A stretch of DNA of 64,000 bases, from positions 372,001 to 436,000 of the forward strand of contig NZ_JACJTV010000001.1 of the NCBI RefSeq assembly GCF_014698845.1, read 5' to 3'. Both the position numbers and the translations under genes were made by a program. The stretch is from Coleofasciculus sp. FACHB-1120 (lineage in GTDB: Bacteria > Cyanobacteriota > Cyanobacteriia > Cyanobacteriales > FACHB-T130). Each line of letters starts with the position of its first letter. Position 1 is the stretch's first letter. Below are positions 36,101 to 45,489 of this stretch, in pieces. Below the pieces are notes generated by a model. The model ran no database searches. It was given only the letters and a program-made list of their open reading frames with translations, and was not told the origin of the DNA.

Positions 36101-38776
36101 AACTACATAGTCTTCTGGGATTTGGAGTATCTGGCGGTAGGTTTTGCTGAAGAAAACAATTCGCCCATATTCATCCGTGATCCAAGAAGCCGCTGGGCTG
36201 TTATCCATGAACGCATGAAACCGGGCTTCGCTTTCTTTTAATGCGAATTCTGCCTGTTTGCGAGCCGTAATATTCGCGAATGAAGATACCACTGCATACG
36301 GCAGAGATTCGCCAGCCCGAAAGAGAGGTTGGGCGTTAACAGAAATCCAGGTTAAGCTACCATCTGGCTTATAAACTCCCATCACTACATCAGAGCAAGG
36401 TTCGCCAGTTCGTAGTGTCACCATTGCTGGGTGTTCCTCCCCTAGAAAGGGTGAACCATCTTCACGAATGGTTTGCCAGCTGGGATCGAGGGAAGTTCGT
36501 CCCATCATTTGCTCGCGAGACAAGCCGAGAATTCGTTTAGCACTAGCGTTACAGGTATGGATAACCCCGTTGGCATCCTGCAAAACAATACCTTCTGCCA
36601 TCGTTGTCACGACTGAACGATAGCGTTCTTCGCTTTCCTCTAAAGCAGCCGTGAAACGCTGGCGTTCTGTGATATCCCGCACGATACAAACCACTTCATC
36701 AGCACCACTTTTGACGATGCGTGCCTCGTAGTTGTGAATGCCATCGGGTTCTTCCACGTCGTATTCGTAGGTTTGTCGCTCTCCAGTTTCAACTGCTACC
36801 CGAAAATGCTCCAGCAGATCATTTTTAACCTGTTCGGGCATCGGTAAATCCCGTAAGTTTCTGCCAATTAAAGCTTCAGGCAGCATCTGCAAGGCTTCTT
36901 CGCCTGGTTTTACGTCTAAATAAGTGCCGTCTATCCGGTGCCGGAACATTGCATCGGGAATCGCGCTCAAAAGCGCCTGCATTCGTTCTTCATTCTGATG
37001 CAAGGCTGCTTCTACCTGCTTGCGTTCGGCAATCTCCTGTTCTAGCTGGGCATTGGTTTGGGCTAGTTTAGCAGTGCGCTCTTGTACTTGGCTTTCTAAA
37101 GTACGGTTGTAGTCGGCAAGCAGATGTTCTGCTTGCTTACGCCAGGTGATGTCAACGAGCAAGCCATCCCAAATAATATCGCCGTTGGGTTGTTTTTCTG
37201 GGCGGGAAGTGGCTTGCACCCATTTCAAGTGACTAGAAGGCGAGGTAATTCGACCTTCCCAGTACCAAGGCTGCAAGTCTCTAGCAGAAACCAAAATGGT
37301 TTCATTTAGCAAAGGCAGGTCATCGGGATGCACCGCATCCCAGGCAAGTTGAGGATTTTGGACGATCGCTTCTGGTTCATATCCATAGATTTCACGAGTG
37401 CCGGAACTCATGTAAGTAAACTTATGGCTACCGTCTGGATGGAGGATGTATCGGAAAATTACACCCGGTACATTTTCTGCAAGATGGCGAAACTTCGCTT
37501 CACTTTCCCGCAGCGCGGCTTCTGCTTGTTTGCGATCCCAGTTGGCTATGTGTTGGTATTCCAGGCTGCGATAAGCGATCAGCGCAACCGCAGAGCCAGT
37601 CATGCCGATTAGCGGGGCAACAACGGGTAGCCACCAGCTTGCTAAAAAAGCGAGGTAACTGCCACCCGTCAGAATTCCCCCGATTAGGCAAATGCTAACC
37701 CCATAAACGATCCATCTAGCAACAACATGATGTTTAAAGGGTTTGAAGCGAAGTAACGTCCAACTCACTCCACTGCCAATCAAACACCAAACCAAAATCC
37801 ATAAGGCTTCTTTTGGTTCAGACCAAACCTGGATGAAAGGACGACCCTCTAAAGCAGCACTCAAAATTTGACTGGTTAAATTGGCATGAATGACTACGCC
37901 CGGTAATCGTTTGGGAGTTGCAAAGAGACTACTACTATAAGGGGTGAAGGAAAGGTCATTGAAGCTAGAGCCGATTGCGCCGATTAAGACAATGCGATCG
38001 CGTAAAAGATTCGGCGGGATGCGGTTCTCTAGAACATCCGTCATCGATACCGTGGAGAAATTTTCTAACATCCCCCGGTAGTTCAACAAAATCTGGTACC
38101 CACCAGAATTGGCACGAACGTAACCGCCTTCATTTCCCGTAAATGGGGCAAATACAGCTTTACCTAATCGCAATTTCTTGCCACCAGCGCTCTGGAGGGT
38201 AATCTTTTCTTTTTCCAGATACATTAAAGCCAGCTTTGCGCCTAAGCCCAGGTGGGTTTTACCATCAGATGTTTTGATAGACAGCAACCCTCGACGGACT
38301 TTGCCATCTGCATCTAACACCAAATCGGCGAGTCCCACTTGGTTCAGACGATTCAACGTTGGGGGTGGGGCAACTGCATCTCCTACCGCTTTTTCGACAC
38401 CCACTAGGTTAGGCGTAGATTCAAATACTTTAACCAGTGCTTGATGACCAGGAGGGACTGGCAAATCTCGGTAAATATCTAAGCCAATGGCTCTGGGTTG
38501 CTGAACTTTCAGTTTTGCGATCGCTTCAGCTAACAGAGCATCAGAAATTGGCCATCGTCCGACCTTTTCAATATCTGATTCATCAATACTAATAATTACA
38601 ATCCGCGGATCAATGGGTTCGCGAGGTCGCCAGCGAAAAAATTGATCCAATATAGCCAAATCAAATATTTGCAGTAAGCCTAAATAACTTGTAGTAATGA
38701 CTGTGCCAGCCACAATCGGAGCTGTAATCAGCAGCCCGCGCCATTGGCGAATTTGCTTTTTAAGTTTTTGCACCAT
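33170..38776 (-). CDS. CHASE2 multi-PAS hybrid histidine kinase with receiver
   Basis: A 1868-residue membrane sensor. After an N-terminal membrane helix (about 17-37) comes an extracytoplasmic CHASE2 domain (about 35-310), then three membrane helices (about 325-405). About seven PAS/PAC modules follow (420-1350). The kinase core has the phospho-His box HELRTPLNAILGF (about 1379) and ATP-binding blocks LINLLGNAVKF, DTGAGI and GTGLGL. A receiver domain (about 1655-1785, Asp near 1699 in VWMDIQMP) and a short helical tail follow; no canonical HPt histidine was seen in the tail. It is the first gene of a three-gene operon with two REC-linked cyclases. The ligand of CHASE2 is unknown. The start is ATG 38776. 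Confidence 0.92.
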   Translation of the reverse strand: MVQKLKKQIRQWRGLLITAPIVAGTVITTSYLGLLQIFDLAILDQFFRWRPREPIDPRIVIISIDESDIEKVGRWPISDALLAEAIAKLKVQQPRAIGLDIYRDLPVPPGHQALVKVFESTPNLVGVEKAVGDAVAPPPTLNRLNQVGLADLVLDADGKVRRGLLSIKTSDGKTHLGLGAKLALMYLEKEKITLQSAGGKKLRLGKAVFAPFTGNEGGYVRANSGGYQILLNYRGMLENFSTVSMTDVLENRIPPNLLRDRIVLIGAIGSSFNDLSFTPYSSSLFATPKRLPGVVIHANLTSQILSAALEGRPFIQVWSEPKEALWILVWCLIGSGVSWTLLRFKPFKHHVVARWIVYGVSICLIGGILTGGSYLAFLASWWLPVVAPLIGMTGSAVALIAYRSLEYQHIANWDRKQAEAALRESEAKFRHLAENVPGVIFRYILHPDGSHKFTYMSSGTREIYGYEPEAIVQNPQLAWDAVHPDDLPLLNETILVSARDLQPWYWEGRITSPSSHLKWVQATSRPEKQPNGDIIWDGLLVDITWRKQAEHLLADYNRTLESQVQERTAKLAQTNAQLEQEIAERKQVEAALHQNEERMQALLSAIPDAMFRHRIDGTYLDVKPGEEALQMLPEALIGRNLRDLPMPEQVKNDLLEHFRVAVETGERQTYEYDVEEPDGIHNYEARIVKSGADEVVCIVRDITERQRFTAALEESEERYRSVVTTMAEGIVLQDANGVIHTCNASAKRILGLSREQMMGRTSLDPSWQTIREDGSPFLGEEHPAMVTLRTGEPCSDVVMGVYKPDGSLTWISVNAQPLFRAGESLPYAVVSSFANITARKQAEFALKESEARFHAFMDNSPAASWITDEYGRIVFFSKTYRQILQIPEDYVVGKTLTQLYRDEFAQQYLENIRKVIQTNQSVEAIEQAPRSDGTIGDFLVYKFPLENLSGERLVGGVAIDITERKRTEQALKESNERFQLAASAIKGYVYDWDLKQNIVLRTQGLYETSGYHPEEAGLTGDWWVERVHPGDLQQVSLTFCEAIASEDDYMLEYRFHHREDGYNHILDYGVVVRDADGQALRVVGHAIDISDRKRIEEAFRENEARLRSLANNLPGAVFTYTYSADGRHFLDYISEGCSELLGISAQAVMGNLSLLLERYHSEDLPGYNAALEISLNNLMPFYYEWRYLHPDGITRWLAASSRPESQANGSIIWRGVLLDISDRKIAEEALRQQQEFLRKVIDNDPNTIFVKDSEGRFVLLNKAAAKLYNTTVEELMGKRDVDFHPFLEDVEHLLQETRSIIETGQALFVPEEKVTAANNQDKWFQWQKIPLHPPASDKVCVLGIGVDITTRKRVEAELERAKKAAEAANRAKSIFLANMSHELRTPLNAILGFSHLMSRAPNLSTEQQENLTIIRRSGEHLLTLINQVLDLSKIEAGCMTLNENNFDLYSLLKDVEAMFSLKAREKGLNLKFDCAVDIPQYLRTDEVKLRQVLINLLGNAVKFTASGTVLVKVKLGIRNSDSSSVSPLSSIIFEVSDTGAGIAYDELDKVFKPFVQTSAGEQVQEGTGLGLTISRQFVHLMGGEMTLISGGKAFTPGTPIREFNDDTSALFAKGTTFKFNIQANIIAPSEIAIPLQNHRVIALASQQPHYQMLIADDSDSNRQLLLKLLQPLGFELLEACNGKEALEIWERNSPHLVWMDIQMPILDGYEATKQIRKWEHQKPSFQNKLPNSRTIIIALTASSLNEDKASAIEAGCDDFIRKPFREADIFNAVQKHLNVSFNYEKLSDASEKDSLESPALNTAELADLPKDWLRKLYQALVEGDLEIITALIEQVHPQNEVLSKALMALANQYQFEQLLTLIKSVEPL

Positions 38777-38994
38777 TAATTTATTAGCATCAAAAATAAG
38801 GGGAAGGGGAAAAGGAAAATGCTTCTTCTTTCCCCATTCCCCTTATGTATTCTGGCAATTGATTGATGCTTGAATTTAATTCGGCAGCATCCGACTCAAC
38901 TCGCCTGTTTTCCGAGCTAAGTATATTTACTTAACTAATTCAATCCTTCTGTGCCCTACTCTTAAATCCTCAAAACGTTAGATTTTCCCATACC
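38777..38994. repeat. Spacer with purine/pyrimidine hairpin
   Basis: ATAAGGGGAAGGGGAAA near 38798 and its near-complement TTTCCCCATTCCCCTTAT near 38829 form a long imperfect hairpin (one bulge). It lies upstream of the kinase operon and downstream of the DUF928 gene, where it may end the DUF928 transcript. Confidence 0.5.
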
Positions 38995-39768
38995 CTAGTT
39001 TAAAAGTGGCTTTGTAGCGATCGCTTGTAGCCCAATCGAATTTAACAATTCCTGCCATGTTGAAGCCAAGGTTGCTTCACTCGGCTCTAAGCGTCTAGCT
39101 TCAGCTAAACTCGCTACAGTATCGAACCAAATCCCATGTTTTCCATACAGAGCAGCACGCTCTAGTAGAGGTTGATTCTGGATCTGGCTCATTACCTCAG
39201 AGCTGAGTTGAACTCGTCGAATTTCTCCTTGTACCCCTGGGCTACCGGGTCTGAGTCCTTGCTCGCCAATGATAATAAAAGTCCACCGATACTTCTTTTC
39301 AATTTCTAGAGGTGGCGCATTACCCGGAAGTTTGAAACTAAGAACGCCTTCTTGACTCGAAATCGGAATTTTTGCTTGGTAATGAAAATTGTTATTTTCG
39401 TCTACTAATCCAAAAAATATTTCCTTAGCAGAAGTCGGAGGTACATAAACTAAGAATGTTGGATGCTCTGCTACTGTTAACTTACTTGTAGCGATTGGCA
39501 CCAGCGGAGTCACACACCCACCTATAGCGATTACCGCTTGAGGACATTCATCACCACGAGATGCACCTCCTGCCGTGTCATCTGGTTGTCCACTTCCTGG
39601 AGGCTCAAAGGTTACGCGACCTATCGAAATATCAGCTAGAGTCTGAGATTGACTAGCCGACTCGGTTTGGGCGCTCACTTTAGTGAAAAAGCTAGGAGTA
39701 ATAATCAGTCCTAGTGATAAAAAAAATGCGACTAACGTTTGAGTGGTAAAAGATTTTTGCTGTGCCAT
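38995..39768 (-). CDS. DUF928 domain-containing exported protein
   Basis: A 257-residue protein with a signal peptide (basic start, hydrophobic 10-28, cleavage after KVSAQ). The mature part matches DUF928: an FEPPGSGQPDDTAGGASRG stretch (19 residues), paired cysteines (DECPQAVIAIGGC), the FLVYVPP strand, the RWTFIIIG strand and a C-terminal helical region with WFDTVASLAEARR. Function is unknown. In cyanobacteria DUF928 genes often stand beside CHAT-TPR, CHASE2 and haemagglutinin-type genes, as here, so a role in the same cell-surface or signalling system is inferred. Confidence 0.87.
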   Translation of the reverse strand: MAQQKSFTTQTLVAFFLSLGLIITPSFFTKVSAQTESASQSQTLADISIGRVTFEPPGSGQPDDTAGGASRGDECPQAVIAIGGCVTPLVPIATSKLTVAEHPTFLVYVPPTSAKEIFFGLVDENNNFHYQAKIPISSQEGVLSFKLPGNAPPLEIEKKYRWTFIIIGEQGLRPGSPGVQGEIRRVQLSSEVMSQIQNQPLLERAALYGKHGIWFDTVASLAEARRLEPSEATLASTWQELLNSIGLQAIATKPLLN

Positions 39769-40243
39769 TTTCTTACATCCAAAAAAAAGATTTTACTGAA
39801 TTTACACTTAATTATTACTGTAAAAACACGTAGATTACTTCAGTACAAATACCTGGTCGTTGTAAGAAGTTCCTCGGAGAACAGTAATCATGTTGGTTTA
39901 TGGACTTTTAGCGTTTCTATCGCAAGCTGAGGATAGAAATAAGCGGCTAAAGGGTTCGTGAATGCAATATTCCGGACAACTCTTACGAAGTCCGGAATCT
40001 GAACCGATGGCTCACAGCTCTAATAAAATTGCTATCAATAGGTTCGATTAGTAGAAATACGCAATAGTTTTCGCTGCGTAGAGGCAAGGTTTATCGTGTC
40101 TCTATAATCTATCCTGTTTAAGAAATCATCTTATCCAAACCGTTTTGCGCTTGCAAGATTACCTGTGGATAACTCTCTGTTAGCCTTATAAAAAACAGAA
40201 TCTCCGAAAATCGCCAAGTTAGTAGACCAAAACTCCTACCTAT
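39769..40243. other. Intergenic region with dispersed hairpin repeat
   Basis: About 475 bases, AT-rich, no gene. It contains a perfect hairpin, ATTCCGGAC (39969-39977) with GTCCGGAAT (39990-39998). This is followed by CTGAACCGATGGCTCACAGC and, after TCTAATAAA, ATTGCTAT, which together match a repeat at 45953-46020. The DUF928 promoter should lie in the first 150 bases. Confidence 0.55.
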
Positions 40244-42928
40244 TTAAAGCCAACTTCCTACTAAAATGAAAGATGACCAGTAAAAAGGATGAGCATATTT
40301 TGGCTGTTTAAGCAGAGTTATCTGTGCCCGACGAAGAGCTTTAACTTTGCTTTCTCCTTGTAAGAGTTGCTGGTAAAATTCGCTCATTAGCTTAGCAGTG
40401 GATTCATCTTGGACTGACCAAAGAGTTGCTAAGGTACTGCGTGCGCCAGATCGCACGGCTACTCCTGCTAATCCTAAGACCGCTCTTTTATCGCCAGTTG
40501 CAGTTTGGCAAGCACTCAGAACTAATAGTTCAATTGAATTAAAATTACTCGAATCTCTAGAACGTAATAAATTTTCAAACTTTGTGACATTAATCCTGCT
40601 ATTCCACGTCAGAATAAATGTAGAGGCTGAGCTAGAACTAAACTGACCATGAGTAGCTAGATGAACAATCGGAAAAGAATTTTTATTCAGATAGTTCTCT
40701 AGGTTTGCTTCGGTAAAATTCTGATTTAGAAATACTTTAGACGGCATTTCAGACGCGATTTGACTGACTTCAATGCCTACTCCTGGCAATGCTGCAAAAC
40801 CTTGCCGAGCTTCAGTAATTCCACCTGCTAAAATTTTGGTTCGCTTTTGGGCAAGTAACTGACTTAACGACGCACTTCCCGCTTGTGGTACAACCAACTG
40901 TAAACCCGGAGACACAACAATATTGTACTTTTCAATGAGATATTGTTTGCCATCGTACAGCGCTGCCATTGGTAAATTTCGCAGCGAACCGTCTAGCACA
41001 AATACTAAAGTGGCGATATTACTTTTGGTTAATTCTGTTTCAGCAGGTTGGATTAACCAGCTATAAACTTGTTGAGACAGGAGCAAACGAGATTCACTTG
41101 AAAAAAATAGATTCAGAGATTCTAATAATTGCTCTAGCGTTTTTTCTACATCATTTTGCAGTAACTGAGTCGTGTAATGGCTGAGAGGTTTTCCGGGTAA
41201 AGATAAGATTACCTCTAAACGATTCGACAAAATAATCGGGTAGATGACTGCTGCTTGAGGATCGAGTTGATCAATTTGCTGGGGTTGAACATCTAAACAA
41301 GCTTCTCGGAAAAAATTATCTAATTCTGCTAGATGTAGCGCTTCAATGACTTCGCGAGCTTGTTTGATGTTTGTTTGACTGGGATTAGATTCTAATAGTA
41401 ACTCCACCAACTCACGGTAAATGGGTTCGACGTTTTCGCGGAATGAAAGTTGAACGTCGGGATTAAGCGCAATCAAGTCGCTGCGGAGGGATTGTAAGGT
41501 ATTAACAGCTTTGGTGTAAGCAGCGATCGCATTCGGAATATCGCCTTGCTGTTTGAGCAGTTTGCCGAGTTGTCCTTCCCAACGAGCCACAATACTATAA
41601 GCATTAATTTCTTGCGCGATCGCCAGTGCTTGTCTTGTCAAATCCTCAGCGGGTTCCCACTGCTGCGTTTGTTCGTAAAGGTATCCCAGTTGACCCAGTG
41701 CGTAAGATTCAGCACGGGAGTCTTTCAGCATTCTCGCTTGTTCGACAGCTTTTGCGAGTATTTGGGCAATTTCTTGAGAATTGACCATTTGCGATCGCTC
41801 TTTGGGATCTCTCAATTTCATGAGAGATCCAGCTAAGTTAACTCGACCGTAGACAGCGGCGCGGCTAGGTAAGATACTCTCTAATTGAGACTGGATTTGG
41901 GGTAATAATGCTTGGGCTGCGGCTGATTGTTCAGTTTCTACTAGAAGACTTAATCGGTTCAGTTGGGCTTTTATAACTAAAGGTTTGGGAGAATTTTCTA
42001 CTATATTTTGATAGATTTCTAGCGCTTCCTTCGGTTTTTGTAAGGCTCTAAGAGTATTTGCCAAACTAAATAAACTGGAGTTAATCTCTAAAGGAAGGTT
42101 TAGCCTTTGAGCGAGAGACAAACTTTGTTCTAAAACCTCCTGAGACTGAGTTAAATCTCCGACGACTTGCAAGGTAACTCCCAAACTTCGCAATCCTGAT
42201 ACTTTAAGCGAGGAATCCGGCAAACTTTGCAACTGAGTTTTTAATTGTTCTAAGTTTGTCTTAGCCTGTCGGTAGAGGCCTAATGTTTGCAAAGCTTGAG
42301 CTTGATTTATCAAACTGCCCAATTTTCCAACGTTATCACCTGCCGCAGCGTAAGCTTTTTCAGCTTGTTTCCATGTATCTAAAGCCGCTTCAGTTTGCCC
42401 CATTGCTAGCTGGAGACTGCCTTGAGTATTTAAAACTTGGGCAAGAGTGGCTGCATCGGGTTGGGTTTGCAAGAAGTTGAGACTTTGAGCGATCGCGTTT
42501 TTCGCTTGCTCCCATTGTCCCAATTCTTGATAAGCGTTCGACAGATAGCTTAAAACGAGGGCAACGTGGAGGCGATCGCCCCGCGCCTCAAGGTTTTCGA
42601 GCGCTTGTTGCCAGAACGCGATCGCTTCATCAAATCGTCCTGCTTCATAAAGGGTTCTACCTTGTTCTAATACAAAGGCATCATCCTGAATTTTAAATTC
42701 TGAACGAGCATCAGAATCGGGAATATTTTTTGAAATAGAGACCGATGGTGAATCAGAATCAGAAAATTTAGGATGAGTCTGTGCTAGCGCTGGAAAAACA
42801 GTTGTTACCAAAAATAGTGTCAGCAAGGCTAGCCAAATCCAGTAATAAATTTTTTTTAAGAACCAACGAATTGTTAACATTAAAAATTTGGCAAAAATCA
42901 ATGATTGTTCATATTTTTCTGATTTCAT
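40244..42928 (-). CDS. CHAT-domain TPR protein (caspase-like clan CD peptidase family)
   Basis: An 894-residue exported protein. An N-terminal hydrophobic segment (about 28-50, ending PALAQ) is a signal peptide. Some ten TPR-like repeats follow (about 70-500). The C-terminal CHAT domain (about 600-894) has the caspase-type dyad: His about 758 in HLATHGQF and Cys about 806 in LVLSACQTATG. It then has the family block GLAGVAVRSGARSTLATLW and ends in FILVGSWL. CHAT proteins are proteases or pseudoproteases; one is the gRAMP-associated peptidase, but no CRISPR genes are here. The neighbouring haemagglutinin-type exoprotein is a possible substrate or partner; this is inference. Confidence 0.9.
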   Translation of the reverse strand: MKSEKYEQSLIFAKFLMLTIRWFLKKIYYWIWLALLTLFLVTTVFPALAQTHPKFSDSDSPSVSISKNIPDSDARSEFKIQDDAFVLEQGRTLYEAGRFDEAIAFWQQALENLEARGDRLHVALVLSYLSNAYQELGQWEQAKNAIAQSLNFLQTQPDAATLAQVLNTQGSLQLAMGQTEAALDTWKQAEKAYAAAGDNVGKLGSLINQAQALQTLGLYRQAKTNLEQLKTQLQSLPDSSLKVSGLRSLGVTLQVVGDLTQSQEVLEQSLSLAQRLNLPLEINSSLFSLANTLRALQKPKEALEIYQNIVENSPKPLVIKAQLNRLSLLVETEQSAAAQALLPQIQSQLESILPSRAAVYGRVNLAGSLMKLRDPKERSQMVNSQEIAQILAKAVEQARMLKDSRAESYALGQLGYLYEQTQQWEPAEDLTRQALAIAQEINAYSIVARWEGQLGKLLKQQGDIPNAIAAYTKAVNTLQSLRSDLIALNPDVQLSFRENVEPIYRELVELLLESNPSQTNIKQAREVIEALHLAELDNFFREACLDVQPQQIDQLDPQAAVIYPIILSNRLEVILSLPGKPLSHYTTQLLQNDVEKTLEQLLESLNLFFSSESRLLLSQQVYSWLIQPAETELTKSNIATLVFVLDGSLRNLPMAALYDGKQYLIEKYNIVVSPGLQLVVPQAGSASLSQLLAQKRTKILAGGITEARQGFAALPGVGIEVSQIASEMPSKVFLNQNFTEANLENYLNKNSFPIVHLATHGQFSSSSASTFILTWNSRINVTKFENLLRSRDSSNFNSIELLVLSACQTATGDKRAVLGLAGVAVRSGARSTLATLWSVQDESTAKLMSEFYQQLLQGESKVKALRRAQITLLKQPKYAHPFYWSSFILVGSWL

Positions 42929-43062
42929 CTGCGGTTAAAAAAATCAAAAACCTTCTTATAAGAATTCTCTAACGATCTAAGGTTATTTTTAAGATTTAAT
43001 GAGCCGCAAATAACGCTAAAGAAGAGAGAGGAAGATTTCCTAAATGATTGAAGATTGCTATT

Positions 43063-45489
43063 TTATTTATAAACGCTGCAACTAGCAATTTTATCCCAAG
43101 AACTTTGAGCCATACCATTGATAGATTTTGCGACTAACTCTACCTCACCATCAGAGTTTTTTACCCATCCAGTTGCTTCGACCATTGGAGTACGTGCAGA
43201 GGCAATCTTGGGAATGGGTGCGGGTACAGAGGCATTACCCCCGCGGGGACGTAAATCCCGCCAAACGGTACTTCCTAATAAAGTTTCATTGGGGTCTGCG
43301 GGCAAACCGCCGCGTCCGGTGACAACAAAACTATTACCCCTGGAAGCCGAACAACCTTGGGCAATTTGATCGCTAATGTCAGTTAAATTTTCTGGCAATG
43401 CGACCAACCCAGTAGAAGGGCTAACATCGGCAGTATTGATTTGGACACTGCCGCTAAACTGCATTCCAAGACTAGAAGTAGCAGTAATGTCACTTTCTGA
43501 AGTAGTTTGGCTACGAAATGTTGTTCCAAAAATGCCGCTAGCATCAATTCTTACTTGACCCCCAAAGCTTTGTTGAGCATTTGCAGTAATATCGCTATTT
43601 TCTAAAGCGACCAACGTTTTTGTCTTAATAATGATGTTGCCACCATTGGTACTGATATCATTATTGACGATCGTCTGACCCGTATCAAACAGGATGATGT
43701 TACTGGCATCAGTAGTAATTAGGCTGTTGCGTCGCAATCGCAAATCTTGGGATTCAATCGTAATATTTCCCTGTTCAGCCTGCCGCTGAGTTGCTCTAAT
43801 ACTTGAGTTATTATCTAGCTCAACTGTGGCAGCGCGAATATTAATGTTACCAGCATTTCCTTTCCCAAAATTAGCAACATTAATTGTTGCCCGATCCCGA
43901 AAGCTTAATCTGTCAGCAATTACGGTTACATTGCCAGCATTTCCTGTCAGAGGCGGTGGAGAACTTTCAAGATTGCTTAAGCTAGTCCGGGCATAAAAAC
44001 CACTACCAATTCCCCCGGTTGCAGAAGTTCCTCGTATTTGTACTTGATTGGCTCGAACTATTATATTGCCACTTTGACCTGCGCCAAAGGTAGACACAGA
44101 AATAACCGCTCCATTTTCAAGGGATAGTTGTTTAGCATCAATAATGACATCACCGCCAACTCCAGTTGAGGCACCAGTAGGATTAGAAAAAATCCCCGTC
44201 AGACGCCCTCCATTCGCGGAAAGACCCCCCAGTTGCATATCCCTCGCTTGCACTCGTAAAGCACCAGAATTCCCAGAACTATTAGTTCCCATACCAATAG
44301 ATGCTCCATCTCGCAGCAGCAACCGATTGGTTGTAATTGTTAAATCGCCGCCTTTTCCCTCACCATTCGTCTGAACAAAAAAGCCGCTACCGATTCTACC
44401 ATCCGCTGTTCTACCAATCAGTTCCACCGTATCCAAAGCATTGATGCTGGCGCTTCTCCCCGGTTGAGATCCTTCGGTGAGGGATACGATGAGCGAACCT
44501 TGTTCTAGTTTCAGATTTCGGCTTTGTATCTGAAACGAACCTCCCTGTGCGCCGCTGCTATCCACTGAAGCCGCACCCGATAAATTAATATTTCCTAATT
44601 CTGCAAGTTGTTGTTCATTGTTGAAGCTGATTTGTTCGCTGCTGACTTGCATTGCCAATGAGCCACGAGTAACCGACCAAAGTTCAATTGCTCCAGACTC
44701 TGCCCTTAAATTACCGCCATCTAAGGCGATTTCTCTCCCGACTAAAGCTAAAGTTTTACCAGGTTTCACCGCTAGACCATCGGTTTTCGTATTCGGTTCT
44801 AGTCCGCCTGTCTGTCCGAACCTGAAATTGTGTCCCGATCCTTGAATGCGAATGATTCCTGCATTTGAATCGTTAAATTGTAAGCCTATTGGAATATTCA
44901 TCGTTAGCAATGGGGGAGCGCTGGGATTGGTCGCGCTGAACTCAGTTTCATTGCTAAATTGAATGCTGTTAGCAGTCGAGGCGAGGAAGGAACCACCTAT
45001 ATTGAGGGCGGCATTTTGACCAAAAATAATGCCCTTGGGATTGAGTAGAAATAAATTAGCTGTACCGTTAGCTCGAATCAATCCATCAATATAAGAAAGA
45101 TTGCCACCTGTAACGCGACTGAAGATATTTTGAGTGTCCAGCGTATTCTTAAAGAAAGCTTCAGTGTTTATGGGAATGGAAAATTCTGTAAAGCTATGAA
45201 ATAGATTGCCGCCTATTTGCGTGCCGCCCTCAATGCGGATGGCGTTGCCTTCTGGGATAGCAATGGTATTATTTGGTAGCGTAGCATCCGGAATAATTTG
45301 TGCTAAGGTGCGACTAGAATTATTTAACCATAAAAGGAAAATCGTACCCATAACCCAGAGTAACCGACCAGGCTGGCTCACAGTTTTTAAACTCAAAGGT
45401 AGCGTTTGTCTACAGTATACGCGATGTACAACTTTCCCCAGGAAAAATCTCAACTTATGATTACAGAAAAAAATTGATTGTACTAGCAA
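43063..45489 (-). CDS. Filamentous-haemagglutinin-type exoprotein (two-partner secretion TpsA-like)
   Basis: A protein of about 808 residues. After a signal region ending TLAQ comes the TPS/haemagglutination-activity domain (IIPDATLPNNT, the NLFHSFTEFSI block, NIFSRVTGG, ANLFLLNPKGIIFG). Long beta-helix repeats follow, rich in Asn, Gly and Ser (GNAGNVTVIADRL, GKGNAGNINIRA and similar). Such proteins are exported by an outer-membrane TpsB pore and act as adhesins or surface fibres; no TpsB gene is in the window. The longest frame starts at TTG 45489; a GTG/ATG further in (for example near 45351) may be the real start. It lies about 130 bases before the CHAT gene on the same strand. Confidence 0.87.
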   Translation of the reverse strand: MLVQSIFFCNHKLRFFLGKVVHRVYCRQTLPLSLKTVSQPGRLLWVMGTIFLLWLNNSSRTLAQIIPDATLPNNTIAIPEGNAIRIEGGTQIGGNLFHSFTEFSIPINTEAFFKNTLDTQNIFSRVTGGNLSYIDGLIRANGTANLFLLNPKGIIFGQNAALNIGGSFLASTANSIQFSNETEFSATNPSAPPLLTMNIPIGLQFNDSNAGIIRIQGSGHNFRFGQTGGLEPNTKTDGLAVKPGKTLALVGREIALDGGNLRAESGAIELWSVTRGSLAMQVSSEQISFNNEQQLAELGNINLSGAASVDSSGAQGGSFQIQSRNLKLEQGSLIVSLTEGSQPGRSASINALDTVELIGRTADGRIGSGFFVQTNGEGKGGDLTITTNRLLLRDGASIGMGTNSSGNSGALRVQARDMQLGGLSANGGRLTGIFSNPTGASTGVGGDVIIDAKQLSLENGAVISVSTFGAGQSGNIIVRANQVQIRGTSATGGIGSGFYARTSLSNLESSPPPLTGNAGNVTVIADRLSFRDRATINVANFGKGNAGNINIRAATVELDNNSSIRATQRQAEQGNITIESQDLRLRRNSLITTDASNIILFDTGQTIVNNDISTNGGNIIIKTKTLVALENSDITANAQQSFGGQVRIDASGIFGTTFRSQTTSESDITATSSLGMQFSGSVQINTADVSPSTGLVALPENLTDISDQIAQGCSASRGNSFVVTGRGGLPADPNETLLGSTVWRDLRPRGGNASVPAPIPKIASARTPMVEATGWVKNSDGEVELVAKSINGMAQSSWDKIASCSVYK

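Noticed and set aside
40244-42928. CHAT protein as part of a CRISPR-Cas (gRAMP/Craspase) system
   Set aside because: No CRISPR repeats or cas genes are nearby; TPR-CHAT proteins beside haemagglutinin genes are common in cyanobacteria.
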